This document shows, one piece after another, positions 43,546 through 55,225 of a stretch of 64,000 nt of DNA. Source of the stretch: Gentiana macrophylla (taxonomy: Eukaryota > Streptophyta > Magnoliopsida > Gentianales > Gentianaceae). Under the pieces are notes generated by a model. That model saw nothing but the letters and a program-made list of their open reading frames with translations, was not told the origin of the DNA and did no database searches. Positions within the stretch are counted from its first letter, which is position 1, and each line of letters starts with the position of its first letter. Both the position numbers and the translations under genes were made by a program. Where the stretch lies: positions 115,191,845-115,255,844 of the forward strand of contig CM047805.1 in the NCBI GenBank assembly GCA_026214975.1. Direction: 5' to 3'.

Positions 43546-45720
43546 GTGGTCGATCTCCAATCCAACTACAACATGATAATCGGAACGCCAGCATTAAAAC
43601 AATTTCAAATGGTCACTTCTATCCCGCATCAGCGGGCAAAGTTTTACGTCAGTGATAGGGTCGGAACGTCGATCAGCAAACCTGCAACCGTCCTCACCTA
43701 TATACATGAAATGAGGACGGGAAACAAGAAGGCCCGGATAGAGGAGCCTGATAATATGGAGAACATCAATATGATCAGGGTGGTAGGTGAGCCTCTACCT
43801 ATCAAAGTTGAGTGTAAAACTTTGCAAGTCAGGAATGAGCCTGATTTTACAGCTGAAGATGAGTTGGTCGAGGTGATTGTCAATGACGAGCATCCCGAAC
43901 AAAAGATCAATATAGGAGCTCGTCTGAGTCTCTCCGAAAAAGAAAATTTGATTAAGCTGCTCAAAGAAAACCCAGATGCATTTGCCTGGGTGGTTACAGA
44001 CATGAGAGGAGTCAAGTCTGACGTCTCTCTCCATCATCTCAATGTCGACTCTACTTTTAAAACTATACAGCAGCGGGCTCGACAATTCACAACGGAGAAA
44101 GATGCCGCGGTAAAGGTAGAGGTCGGGAAACTTCTTCAAGCAGGGATCATAAAGGAGCTAGCCTACCCCACTTGGCTAGCGAACGTAGTTATGGTGAAGA
44201 AACATAATGGCAAATGGAGAATTTGTGTCGACTTCACGGACATCAACAAGGCTTGTCCGAAAGATCCTTATCCACTTCCTCGAATCGATCGGTTAGTTGA
44301 TTCCCTCTCTGGGTTTGAGGTTCTTAGTTTTCTGGACGTATATTCAAGATATCATCAGGTGCGGATGGTTGAGTCCGACAAAAAGAAAACGGCCTTCAGA
44401 GCTGCTGGGGGCATATACTATTATGAAATGATACCCTTCGGGGATTAAAATGCGAGTTCGACTTATCAGCCGATTGTCAACAAAGTTTTCAGTTTGCAGA
44501 TTGGTAAAAACATGGAGGAATATATAAATGATATAGTTGTCAAGTCTGCTGGTGACGGTTACGCCGTTGACCTTCAAGAGACTTTCAGTAATGTCCACAA
44601 GCACTCAATGAAACTCAATCCGGCCAAATGTACATTTGGTGTCTAGGCAGGCAAGTTTCTTGGGTTCATGGTCAGTCGTCGGGGCATTGAGGCTAATCCA
44701 GAGAAAATACAAGCTTTGCTCGATATGCGTGAACCCACAACCATTAAGGAAGTTCATATGCTCAATGGCAGAATCATCGTGTTGGGTCGTTTCATCTCCA
44801 AATCAGTAGAAAAATGTCTCCCTTTCTTCAATGTACTCAAAGGTGACAAGACCTTGTCATGGAATGCGGAATGCTCAGAGGCTTTTTAAGCTTTGAAGAA
44901 GTATCTGGGGAAGCCACCTCTTTTGGTTAGCCCTGTAGAAGGAGATATTTTTTTTTGTACCTGGCGGCATCGGATCGGACTGTTGCCGCCGTTCTTGTCA
45001 AGAGGCCGGAACCCTCCAAAATCCAATTTATTATGTAAGCAAAGCTCTCAGTCCGGTGGAGAGTCGATATTTTAATGTTGAAAAATTAGCCTACTCGCTA
45101 GTTATCGCTGCCCGCAAACTCAGGGACTACTTTACTTCACACACTATAATTGTCTTAACAGATAGTCCAATGCGCCAAATCCTACAAAGGCCCGACCTTT
45201 CAGGTCGCTTGCTCCGATGGACTATTGAAATCACTGAGTTTGATATACGGTATCAATCGAGGAAAGCTATCAAAGCTCAAGCATTGCCAGATTTCATTAT
45301 TGAGACAAGCTTCAGTTCGACTCAACCAAGTTTGCCTATACCACTTGAGCCCGCTGCGACTACAAACAAACCCGATCAATGCTGGCAGTTATATGTTGAC
45401 GGGGCGTCAAGTCGAAATGGATGCAGGGCCGGGGTTATTCTTATGGAACCCGGGACAACAGAGGAAATCGAAAAGGCCTTAAGGTTTGAGTTCCCGGCCA
45501 CGAATAATCAAGCCTAATATGAAGCGGTTATACCTGGACATAAACTTGAAAAGGAATTAAGGGTGAAGAACGTTGAAGTCTACTGTGACTCTCAACTCAT
45601 TGTCAACCAAATCTCAGGGGAATATGGAACGCGTTGCGGCATCCTCGAAAAGTACGGTGAGATTGTTAGATGATTGAGGTCCGACTTCAACTATTGTGAA
45701 TTCATCAGAGTTTGAAGAGA
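43546..45720 (+). pseudogene. Tat reverse transcriptase with dual RNase H
   Basis: RT motifs in 43546-44448: WLANVVMVKKHNGKWRICVD, DINKACPKDPYPLPRID, SFLDVYSRYHQV and KTAFRAAGG. The catalytic YxDD appears as YIND near 44520, so one essential Asp is lost. The first RNase H follows (45056-45300: RYFNVEKLAYSLVIAARKL, VLTDSPMRQIL). The second, archaeal-type RNase H starts at YVDGASSRNG (about 45391), includes PATNNQA followed by a stop, and YCDSQLIVNQ. Two RNase H domains in tandem are specific to Tat elements. Stops at 44446, 44647, 44887, 45515 and 45671 kill the frame. Confidence 0.9.
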
Positions 45721-47093
45721 GGATAACGAGCGGGCAGACTATCTTTCAAAGCTATCTCTTGAGGAAGAAAATCATGGACCCTACCATCATGGTGGAATAT
45801 CTTACCGTACCCACCATCAAAATAACAGAAATCATGGATATCGATGCACCAATACCGACTCCATGTTGGATCGACGAAATTCAAGCTTACATAGAATCGG
45901 GCACCTTGCCCACTGAGGCAGATAAATCTCGCACCCTCAGAAAAAGAGCAGCCAGGTATGTCATTCACGACGGAACACTTTATAGGAGATCCGCCACTAA
46001 ACCCTTATTGCGGTGTGTCCGAGAGAAGGAAAGCAAGAAAATACTTATGGAGCTTTACCAAGGAGTGTGTGGGGGCCATCCCGCTAGTCGCTCCATGCCC
46101 CAGAAGGTTATCACATCGGGGTATTATTGGCCGACAATACTTAAGGACTCGGAGAAGATAGTCAGAGAATGTCCGGAGTGCCAGAAACATGCGGACATCC
46201 CAAGGTTACCGTCGGTTGAACAGAGCATTGTGGTCGCACCGTGGCCTTTCGACATGTAGGGTCTCGACCTCATTGGACCCTTCCCATCAGGAAGAGGTGG
46301 ATGCAAAGTTATCATAGTGGCTGTGGATTACTTCACAAAAAGGATCGAGTCCAAGCCTATGGTTAAGATAGGTGCAAAGGATGCGGTTTACTTCCTACAC
46401 GACAAAATATGGTCTCGTTTTGGCATCCCATGAGCAGTAGTGTCAGATCACGGTTCAGAAAAGAATTCTCAAGTATTTGTGAGGAATTCAAGGCCAAGCA
46501 CTTGCAATCATCCGTAGCTTATCCCCAGGGTAATGGTCAAGCTGAGGCGGAAATAAACAGATAATCAAGATGCTCAAAAAGAGCGTAAGTATGAAAGCAA
46601 AAGCAGGCGGTTGGGTGGACGAGCTGCCCGCCTTACTATGGGCATTCCGCACCACAATCAAAACACCCACCGGAGAAACACCGTTTGCTCTAACCGACGG
46701 ATCGGAGGCCATTACTCCTATTGAAATGGAGCTCCCAAGTATCAGGGTCGCTCTACATGACCCAATGGACAATCTACTCAATAGGCAGACCGACCTAGAC
46801 CTAGCAGAAGAAAAAAGGTTGGCAACATATAATCGGCTCGTAAACTATAAGCAGGCAACTGGGAGGCAACACGACAAACAAGTCCATGACCATTCCTTCA
46901 AAGTCAGCGACTTCATTATTCGAAACAGAAAAGTCACTGGTATGGAGCCCGATATAGGCAAGCTTAAGGTGAACTGGGAGGGTACTTACCGGTCACAAGG
47001 GAGATTAAAAAAGGGACTTACGTCCTCAAAAACCAAGAGGGTTTCGAACTAAATAGACCGTGGCATGCAGACAACCTGAAAAGGTACTATATG
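45721..47093 (+). pseudogene. Tat integrase
   Basis: The zinc region has GGHPASRSMPQKVITSGYYWPT and CPECQKHAD, with the first His apparently replaced by Tyr. The core shows DLIGPFPSGRGG, VVSDHGSE (usually DNG) and GQAEAEIN. The C-terminal region (46570-47052) includes LPALLWAFRTTIKTPTGETPFAL. It ends with RPWHADNLKRYYM near 47093. Stops at 46257 and 46432 and a frameshift near 46450 are present. Confidence 0.88.
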
Positions 47094-47749
47094 TAACAAT
47101 CGTCTAGGGTTATGGCTATCCTCTCATTTACGATGTGAGTAATTAGGCTTTCTTACTTGTAATTTTCACTCACCTAACGGGGTGAGGCGAATTTAATAAA
47201 GACCGATTTTACATTCATCTTTTTAAGTAACATGTTATCAACAAAGACTTCAGACACATCTTAGACTTTGTTAAAAATGGGGGCCATATTTGGGAAAATT
47301 TCAACCAAATGCGATCGGACAAGTTCGTCTTTTAAGATTATGCGAGCGAGCAGTTATTTGAAATTAGATTCAAGGGGACATGTTATGGAGAATTTTCACG
47401 CTATGAGCAGACAGCTTCAAACCTTATCTGAAACAAAGGGGGCCGGACTCCGGGATAATTTCATTCATCGAAGTAGTTATTTCAGATAAGGCTTTTCATG
47501 TTCAACTTCGAATCTTATCTCAAACAAAAGGAGCCGGAGGATACTGCAATAATCGGACTCAATATATGCAGTAAATTTGAGCAAAGAATAAACATACAGG
47601 CGAGTACAAACGGAACTTCATACATTCAAAAAAAGTAAAACAAGAGAAATATCATTACAAATGCGAACTAAAGAAAAGTTATACAAATGCGGAATCAAAA
47701 GTTATTACATCAAAATATTGTTATATAGGTTGGAATCAATAAAGCTAAA
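47094..47749. other. Tat 3' spacer between pol and antisense ORF
   Basis: No gene. It holds repeated purine-rich phrases (AAAATGGGGGCC at 47275, AAAGGGGGCCGGAC near 47436, AAAAGGAGCCGGAG near 47526). These resemble extra polypurine tracts, a common feature of the 3' regions of large gypsy elements. Confidence 0.45.
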
Positions 47750-48502
47750 CTAATAATCATCTGGCCGCATGCTTTCATCACCAATGTTTTCAGCTCGAAG
47801 AGAAGGATGCATCATATTATCAACATTTGAATCGGACTCTGTTTTCTTGTCCTGCTCTTGATTCTGAGCCTCTTCCTGATTCGCTCAGGCAGCCTGAAAT
47901 ACTAGCTCCCGAAGGTTTACGGCTTCAAGAGGGGGCACCTCCCAACCGTCAGCCTAAGTCTCCAGTTCGATCTGCGAGAAGGGGATCTGCGGGTGGAAAC
48001 CCCTTAAATGGTCAGCGAAGGGAGAGGTAAGGATCCAATCCCGCAAAGTTTCAATGTCCGGAGTATCACCGCCGCGAACCCATGCACACCTTACGATATG
48101 ATAAAATCCCTGATCATACCCAATCAGGAAATTATCACCCACAACGGCATTTTTTGCAGCTTCTATCCGGGCTTCAACTCCAGAATTGGTATTAGCGATT
48201 TGTTTCTTCAGAGCAGTATTTGCCTACTGCTCGGCCTCCCACCGGCCTTGGGCCTGATCAATCCGTGCTTGCAAATCCTTCATAGTTTGGGCAGCCTCTT
48301 TATCTCTATGAGCCAGCTCACGGTTAAGCTTTTCAAGACGCTCAAAATTCTCCTGAGCCTCGAGCTGCATCTTCTTTGTTTCAGCAAGCTAATTCTTCAG
48401 ATTGTCACTCTCAGCCAACTGCCCCTTTAGCTCGGAGTTTTCAGCTTCGGCAGAACTGAGCCGTACCCGCAGATACTCCCCGACCACTCTGACAGCGTTC
48501 AA
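47750..48502 (-). pseudogene. Tat antisense ORF, C-terminal coiled-coil exon
   Basis: On the minus strand this reads from the C insertion site (48502) to TAG at 47750-47752. It encodes a long coiled coil (LSSAEAENSELKGQLAESDN, then ENFERLEKLNRELAHRDKEA), a globular stretch (NFLIGYDQGFYHIVRCAW) and an acidic tail. In-frame stops occur near 48390, 48220, 47955 and 47885. Removing element C and one AGCCA copy joins it in frame to 54506. Coiled coils suggest self-association. The role of such antisense proteins is unknown. Confidence 0.7.
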
Positions 48503-48859
48503 AGCCATGATGGGAACCAACTTTACTGTACATTCCTGTACAGTTTAACCCACGGTTATCACATTTCTAGCATGGTTTGGGTGAGTTTAGACCATATATT
48601 GAGTGTTAATGAGGTTTTCTTTGCACGGCGAGTAACTGTCGGTTTTTCCGTAAACTCGGCCTACTTTTAGCACTTTTTACTCATTTCCCGAGCACCCGTA
48701 GTTTGCGGGGTTATGCGTTTGCTTGTTGTTTCTATGTTTATGCAGGATTTGGGTGAGTCGAGAGCCCGGAAAGCGATGATTTGTGAGTTTAGACGTGTCC
48801 GAGGCAAGAAACGAAGGCTAAGTGTGGAAAAAGTGGAGTATTGGAAGTCAAGGCACCTA

Positions 48860-49137
48860 TCCGTACGGACAAAACTCTGTCCATACGGACCTCCCTCAGC
48901 CTGGATAAAAATGTTAAACTGAGAATTAGCCGTACGGATACTCACGTTATCCATACGGACAGAATGAAGAAGCAGAGAGACATCCGGACGGATAGGAATA
49001 TGTCCGTACGGACAGGCACCTGGAAAATAAAACAGAAGGTTTGATCGGAGATATATCCGTACGGACAACCTTCCATCCATACGGACAACCTGGAGACTCA
49101 AGAACAATCCGTACGGATAGTCGGATATCCGTACGGA
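48860..49137. repeat. Five pairs of TCCGTACGGA palindromes in C 5' LTR
   Basis: Sites start at 48860, 48880, 48929, 48950, 48983, 49002, 49056, 49077, 49108 and 49128. They form five pairs with 19-21 bp start-to-start spacing. Five are perfect TCCGTACGGA, which is its own reverse complement; the others differ by one or two bases (for example TCCATACGGA). Confidence 0.92.
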
Positions 49138-49159
49138 TGAGATGGATTTTGCCCTAGCT

Positions 49160-49167
49160 TATAAAAG
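49160..49167 (+). promoter_or_regulatory. TATA box of element C 5' LTR
   Basis: TATAAAAG followed by GGCAGC lies 23 bp after the last palindrome; the same arrangement is at 53525-53532 in the 3' LTR. The Athila solo LTR has a similar TATAAAAGCAGC. Confidence 0.65.
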
Positions 49168-50107
49168 GGCAGCTCAAACGTTTTATTTAGCAGATTTTTA
49201 CGAACCTAGATAGTTTTAGCCTCTTTTGGGCGATTTCCTTCGTCCGGAAGCGTAGAATTATGTGCCTTATATCGTTGTTCTCGTCTTTTGATCCTCTATT
49301 ACACTAAATACATTACAACATCAGTCTGCTACGTCTCGATTGTCAAGATTTGATTTTTGTGAGCACACTTTGGTATTTTCATCAATCTTCAATAAAGTGG
49401 GTATGATCTCTTGTTCTTTTATCTTTTATGTCATGAATTCCTTTATTAATTATTGCTTCAATCCGATAATGAATAGCTAAATCATTTGTACGGCCGAATT
49501 ATGTGAAAGCGGATGAAACACCTTTAGGGATATGAACCGGGAGGTAGTGTAGCATGTAATGAAACGTTCTAATCGTTAATTCATATCACGAAACCTGTTT
49601 TAAATCGTAATCAATGCTAGCTTGATCACCTAGTCATTCATCATCACACACACCTAGCTTATAAATGTATGTTGCGGTTAAGTGTGGGAACCGGGGTTTC
49701 GGGACCGTAGACGTTTTGGCTTAAATGGTAGTTTGACACCTACCCGTGCACCAGATTGACACTCTAGTCATTAAGTCCATTCCAATACAGGGTTTTTATC
49801 GTTTAGACAAGGAAGGTAGAGCACGCTCCCGGGGTAGTTTGTCTGAGGGTAGAGAAATCCGCTGGATCGTAGTTCGGCTGTACCTCTTTTAATCGTAAAA
49901 GAAACCGATTAATATAATTTTAATTTACGCATTAGTATAAACTTTTTACCAACTTGGTTAACCTGAACTGAGTGCTAAGTCAGTTGTGGTACTCAAAGCC
50001 AATCTCTGTGGGTTCGACCTCGGACTCCTCAAGCACTACCTGCAATCGATCCGGTCCACTGCCGGTAAGAAAGTAGATTTTGCTAAGGTTTCGGGCCACT
50101 GCCGGAT

Positions 50108-51168
50108 TTCAAGCTGCGCAAGCCTAATTTGACTTTGGCACGGGAATTTTTGGCCAATTTGAGCGAGGCGGATCTGTCTTTGGGTGTGGTGAATGTCCGG
50201 GGAATTGATGTACCTTTTACACCCCAGGCCATCACGGACTACTACAAGCTACCGGCCGTCTCGGCGGATTATTTGGATGCGATAAAGGAGAAGCAGGATA
50301 AGGGGAAGACCCTTTGGAGGAGTTACGTTTAGCCATCGATCCTGACATCCCTTGGACGATGAAGAAGACCGGGGTGGCTAGTGTGAGAGACATGCTCAAG
50401 ACCACTCGGTTCTCCCGGGATTGGAAGGTAAAAGCCCGTTTTGTTCAGAACCGCCTTCTACCCAAGGACAATTTCCACAAGTTCATCATGCTCGATTTGG
50501 CTATGCTCTACGCTCTTCACTTTGACATTCCGATAGATGTGGGGAGGGTGTTGTATAACGAGATTACGAGGAACCGGAAAGATCAGAGAGCCAAACTTGT
50601 TTGTATCCATCTCCTTAATGGGTTGTGTTTGAAGGCGGGGGTGAAGGAGTATGATTTGGATGAGCGGCATACGAAGAAGCCGATTTTATTGAGTCCGCTA
50701 TCCGAGACGGGACCAGGTGGACCACCTGTCGAGGGGGATGTAGAGCACGAGGGTGAGGGTGATCAAGAGCAAGGTGATCAGGGGCCTGAAAAAGGGCCAG
50801 TTGCTGAGCAGTCGTCTGATTTTATCCGCACAGTTCCCTTGCCAACACGCACCCGGTATTTGATGATGGATGGGCTGCGGAATATGCTAGATAGGCAGCA
50901 GATTCAACTGAACACATTAGCCGAAGGGTTGCAGATAATCGGAAGGAACATCCTGGACATGCCCGAGCTTAAGGTAGATGACGAGGCTTACCGGTTCACA
51001 TCTTTCATCGAGGAAGCCATCGAGTTATGCATAGAGGAGGATGTAGCCGAGGGACTTTTTAGAGCTGCCACGACCGCTTCTGGAGATGGTGCTGGTACTT
51101 CTCAGGCTGCTACTACTGCTGCTTCTGAGCCCACACCTCCTCCCGCCGAGGACCAGACTGGAGTTTAG
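50108..51168 (+). pseudogene. Element C ORF: putative plant transposon-associated domain protein
   Basis: Frame 50129-50332 contains SLGVVNVRGIDVPFTPQAITDYYKLPAV. After a frameshift near 50320 the frame 50314-51168 contains RNRLLPKDNFHKFIMLDLAM, IPIDVGRVLYNEITRNRKDQ and a P/E/G-rich tail. VRGxxVxFTPxAIxxYYxLP and the later I-D-V-G helix fit the 'putative plant transposon protein' domain common in gypsy elements. The function of this domain is not known. It is the only protein coded by C. One frameshift is the only lesion seen. Confidence 0.72.
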
Positions 51169-52868
51169 AGTCGATGCTGTTCCTTTAGAGTCGGTCCTTC
51201 GTTTTCTGTTAGATCCGGGTGTTGGTGTCTCTGTTAGACTTGGCTAGGAATTTTGTTTTGTGAACACTCTTCTGCTACGTTTATTTCCTTGGTTGGTAAG
51301 CCATAAGGGGCCACTACTTTTGCCTTCTTGACTTGTTTTCTGGATAATTTTGGTATGGATGAATGATTTTGGATGTTTTATATATCATTTTTGATGTTTC
51401 GTCCGCATAGTACTATCATTCGAGTCTTCTGACGTAACGAGGTCGAATATTTTTATTATCCCCGGATCTCCCCCTTATTACTTGCTATGGCACGAGGACC
51501 ATGTCCCGTGCATGTTTGTCTTGGATATGTTTTTCTTTATACAGGCATTCGGGATGCTATACCTCACGACCGTTACGGGACTTGAACACGCTGTTTTGCC
51601 AGGCTACTAAGCTAAGTCTCTTTTTCCTTTTCGTTCACACACAGAGGACGGTGTTTCACTAAAGTGGGGGGTGGGACGACTTAGCTTATTCGCATGTTTT
51701 TATAGTTTACAATGCCGTTATGTGATGAGCTTAGTTTTTACTCGGTTTCGAGTTGATTTCTAGGTACTTTCAAATCTCCCTAGGGTTTTAACACCGCGAT
51801 ATATGCATGTTTTTCACGGTTGAGTTAGTAAACGGTTGTTAGCCTTGTGAATGTCTTACAGTTAGTCCACCTTTTCACGATATGGAACACTTTTAATATA
51901 CGTTTGATGACGTTTGTACTTAGTATGATTGCTTTACACACCTGTACCCTTAGTTTTGAGGCGAAATAGAAAGGTTTCACCTTGGTAGGTTCGGGATGAC
52001 GGGAAAGGCGTTTCTTTGAAGCGACCAGAGCCAAAAGCCAACATCCCAACATTATCCCTCTAAACCCTCCTAAGCCTTGATAGGAACGGTCTGACCACCG
52101 TCCGAATTTGGGCCGTTTTTTGGTTACTTAGCCCATAATTCCTAGCCCTAAGCCGATATTTTGGTCACATTCCTTTTTGACTACCCTACGAGTGGACTTA
52201 GTTGTTTCCTTTAGACACACTTGCCAAGGCAAGTGTGGGGTGGGAGAGAGTATGTGAAATGGTATGAGGAGGGAGTTTTGAGCTAACATCTAGAAGGGGA
52301 GGAGCTCGGGAAATCTTTATGAGGCCTTCGGTTTAAGGAAAGTGAAGAATGAAAATGCAAAAAAGGGAAGTGTTTACTAGCCTAGTATGATGTTGAGGTT
52401 GGACTATGAGTTTAAATGAAATTTGAAAGAGTTTGGTGGTGTTTATATGTTCGAGATTGTGGGAGTACACAAGCTGATTAGGTTCACTCGTACTTTCTTT
52501 TCTCCAGTCCCAAATTATCCTTCGATAACCCCCGTCCGAGCCTAACGTTATAACCTCTCAAGTCCTACCTGTCCGGATCTTTGGCCCTGGTGAACCTCGA
52601 TTAGTGGAGACTCTAGGAAGGGTGGGATTGTGTGCAGTCATTCGTCCGGTATTCCAAGCCGGTAACCGTATTGAGTATAAGTCGTCGTCATTAAATCACA
52701 CACTCACTCCGTCTCGTGACATTGTGAAGTCAAGGTATTACATTCACTTGTCTAAGCTCCTTTTACTTTGATATTTTGAAACGCATGCATGTACCGTAAA
52801 GTTGATTCCTTGGCCTTGTTTGATCGCCTGATTTACTCGAGGGCGAGTAAAGGCTAAGTGTGGGGTGG
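51169..52868 (+). other. Element C non-coding 3' internal region
   Basis: About 1.7 kb without a supported ORF. It contains purine tracts AAAGTGGGGGGTGGG (51660) and CAAGTGTGGGGTGGG (about 52230), and the final CTAAGTGTGGGGTGG against the 3' LTR. Three similar tracts suggest reserve plus-strand priming sites. Confidence 0.55.
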
Positions 52869-54500
52869 TGATGGGAACCAACTTTACTGTACATTCCTGT
52901 ACAGTTTAACCCACGGTTATCACATTTCTAGCATGGTTTGGGTGAGTTTAGACCATATATTGAGTGTTAATGAGGTTTTCTTTGCACGGCGAGTAACTGT
53001 CGGTTTTTCCGTAAACTCGGCCTACTTTTAGCTCTTTTTACTCATTTCCCGAGCACCCGTAGTTTGCGGGGTTATGCGTTTGCTTGTTGTTTCTATGTTT
53101 ATGCAGGATTTGGGTGAGTCGAGAGCCCGGAAAGCGATGATTTGTGAGTTTAGACGTGTCCGAGGCAAGAAATTAACGAAGGCTAAGTATGGAAAAAGTG
53201 GAGTTTTGGAAGTCAAGGCACCTATCCGTACGGACAAAACTCTGTCCGTACGGACCTCCCTCAGCCTGGATAAAAATGTTGAACTGAGAATTAGCCGTAC
53301 GGATACTCACGTTATCCGTACGGACAGAATGAAGAAGCAGAGAGACATCCGGACGGATAGGAGTATGTCCGTACGGACAGGCACCTGGAAAATAAAATAG
53401 AAGGTTTGATCGGAGATATATCCGTACGGACAACCTTCCATCCGTACGGACAACCTGGAGACTCAAGAAAAATCCGTACGGATAGTTAGATATCTGTACG
53501 GATGAGATGGATTTTGCCCTAGCTTATAAAAGGGCAGCTCAAACGTTTTATTTAGCAGATTTTTACGAACCTAGATAGTTTTAGCCTCTTTTGGGCGATT
53601 TCCTTCGTCCGGAAGCGTAGAATTACGTGCCTTATATCGTTGTTTTCGTCTTTTGATCCTCTATTACACTAAATACATTACAACATCAGTCTGTTACGTC
53701 TCGATTGTCAAGATTTGATTTTTGTGAGCACGCTTTGGTATTTTCATCAATCTTCAATAAAGTGGGTATGATCTCTTGTTCTTTTATCTTTTATGTCATG
53801 AATTCCTTTATTAATTATTGCTTCAATCCGATAATGAATAGCTAAATCATTTGTACGGCCGAATTATGTGAAAGCGGATGAAACACCTTTAGGGAGATGA
53901 ACCGGGAGGTAGTGTAGCACATAATGAAACGTTCTAATCGTTAATTCATATAACGAAACCTGTTTTAAATCGTAATCAATGCTAGCTTGATCACCTAGTT
54001 ATTCATCATCACACACACCTAGCTTATAGATGTATGTTGCGGTTAAGTGTGGGAACCGGGGTTTCGGGACCGTAGATGTTTTGGCTTAAAAAGTAGTTTG
54101 ACACCTACCCGTGCACCAGATTGACACTCTAGTCATTAAGTCCATTCCAATACAGGGATTTTATCGTTTAGACAAGGAAGGTAGAGCACGCTCCCGGGGT
54201 AGTTTGTCTGAGAGGAGAGAAATCCGTTGGATCGTAGTTCGGCTGTACCTCTTTTAATCGTAAAAGAAACCGATTAATATAATTGTAATTTACGCATTAG
54301 TATAAACTTTTTACCAACTTGGTTAACCTGAACTGAGTGCTAAGTCAGCTGTGGTACTCAAAGCCAATCTCCGTGGGTTCGACCTCGGACTCCTCAAGCA
54401 CTACCTACAATCGATCCGGTCCACTGCCGGTAAGAAAGTAGATTTTGCTAAGGTTTCGAGTTTTTACTTGATCAACCGGATTGCAAAATTCCTCTTATCA
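52869..54500 (+). mobile_element. Element C 3' LTR
   Basis: Complete 1,632-bp LTR, TGATGGG to CTTATCA, followed by the AGCCA duplication. It contains ten palindromic sites (about 53229-53506), seven of them perfect, and TATAAAAG at 53525-53532. Confidence 0.92.
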
Positions 54501-54505
54501 AGCCA

Positions 54506-55220
54506 TGGTAGCATCTATGCTCGAGGCTATCGTGCTTCTATAGTCGTTTATGAATTGAAGAAGACCAGTGCCAACCTGAAAAGAAAATTCTAAGCAATCG
54601 GACTGAAAAAACAAAAAGCAAAAATAAATCAGAGAAGGAAAGAGTGTTTACCATGCTTACCATGGCGTCATACACACCCCACAGGTCCTCGATATTTTGG
54701 AGAAAGGTATGGCGAGGGTCAGTCTGATCCGCCAACACAATCCGGTTCGCAAACCGTGACCGATCTCCAACTGAACTGGGTTAGGGAGGATCCACCTCAA
54801 ATGTCTCGTGAGGGGCCATCGAGAGATCCTCAGAGATCGTCATCACCCTAGTCATATCGATGAGCTATCGATGCATGAACTCCTATCCGGCCCAGGCATC
54901 GTAGGATGACCTTCGGGCCCAACGGGCACATCAACACGAGGCATCATTGCGGTCGTGCCTACAGAAGATGACTTGTCGGCTAGAGATTTGCCTTTATCAG
55001 GTCTGGCTTTACCAGCAATGTCCTTCCTCTGCACATCGTCGGTTCTGGATCTTTTGGATGCTGGAGCCTCCTGGTCACCATCCCCACCCCCAGCGGGGTC
55101 AAGCTCCTCAGCAACCACTCTCTTTTTCTTATCGCCAACCGGCGGCTTGGTCAGAACTATCTGCGCCCACCGCGGCTTTGCTTGCCACTTGTTTTGCGGG
55201 TGGCTGGGTCGACTTCCCGA
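54506..55220 (-). pseudogene. Tat antisense ORF, middle part with intron
   Basis: On the minus strand, 55220-54852 encodes a basic/proline-rich region (KQVASKAAV or shifted frame, then GDKKKRVVAEELDPAGGG and SKRSRTDDVQRKD, a probable nuclear signal). A later exon includes HTFLQNIEDLWGVYDAM. A GT-AG intron of 85 bp (54576-54660) joins that exon in phase to the exon continuing to 54506. Frame breaks occur at the D junction and near 54850. Lysine-rich clusters suggest nuclear import (inference). Confidence 0.65.
54576..54660 (-). other. Predicted intron 2 of antisense ORF
   Basis: Donor GTAAGC after GCCATG; acceptor TTTTCAG with a T-rich tract; 85 bp; phase 0 on both sides. An alternative acceptor TTTTTTCAG lies 24 bases earlier. 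Confidence 0.6.
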
Positions 55221-55225
55221 CCTTG

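Larger units (their letters stand above)
48508..50093 (+). mobile_element. Element C 5' LTR (3' end truncated)
   Basis: Starts TGATGGGAACC and matches 52869-54458 closely. The last 42 bp present in the 3' LTR are missing, along with the primer site. The U3 contains ten palindromic TCCGTACGGA-type sites (48860-49137) followed by TATAAAAG at 49160-49167. Confidence 0.9.
48508..54500 (+). mobile_element. Gypsy-type non-autonomous LTR element C
   Basis: LTRs at 48508-50093 (3' end missing) and 52869-54500, with duplications AGCCA at 48503-48507 and 54501-54505. The internal 2.8 kb encodes only a plant transposon-associated domain protein and no protease, RT or integrase, so mobilisation would need another element. 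A GTGTGGGGTGG purine tract abuts the 3' LTR. The LTRs are very similar, so insertion is recent. The primer site is deleted. Confidence 0.9.

Noticed and set aside
48713..49107. Repetitive R-T-D peptide ORFs on both strands of element C's LTR
   Set aside because: They are translations of the palindrome array, open on both strands because of the repeat, and lie in U3.
48860..49137. CRISPR-like repeat array
   Set aside because: Repeats are 10 bp, self-palindromic, irregular between pairs and inside a plant LTR; there are no cas genes.
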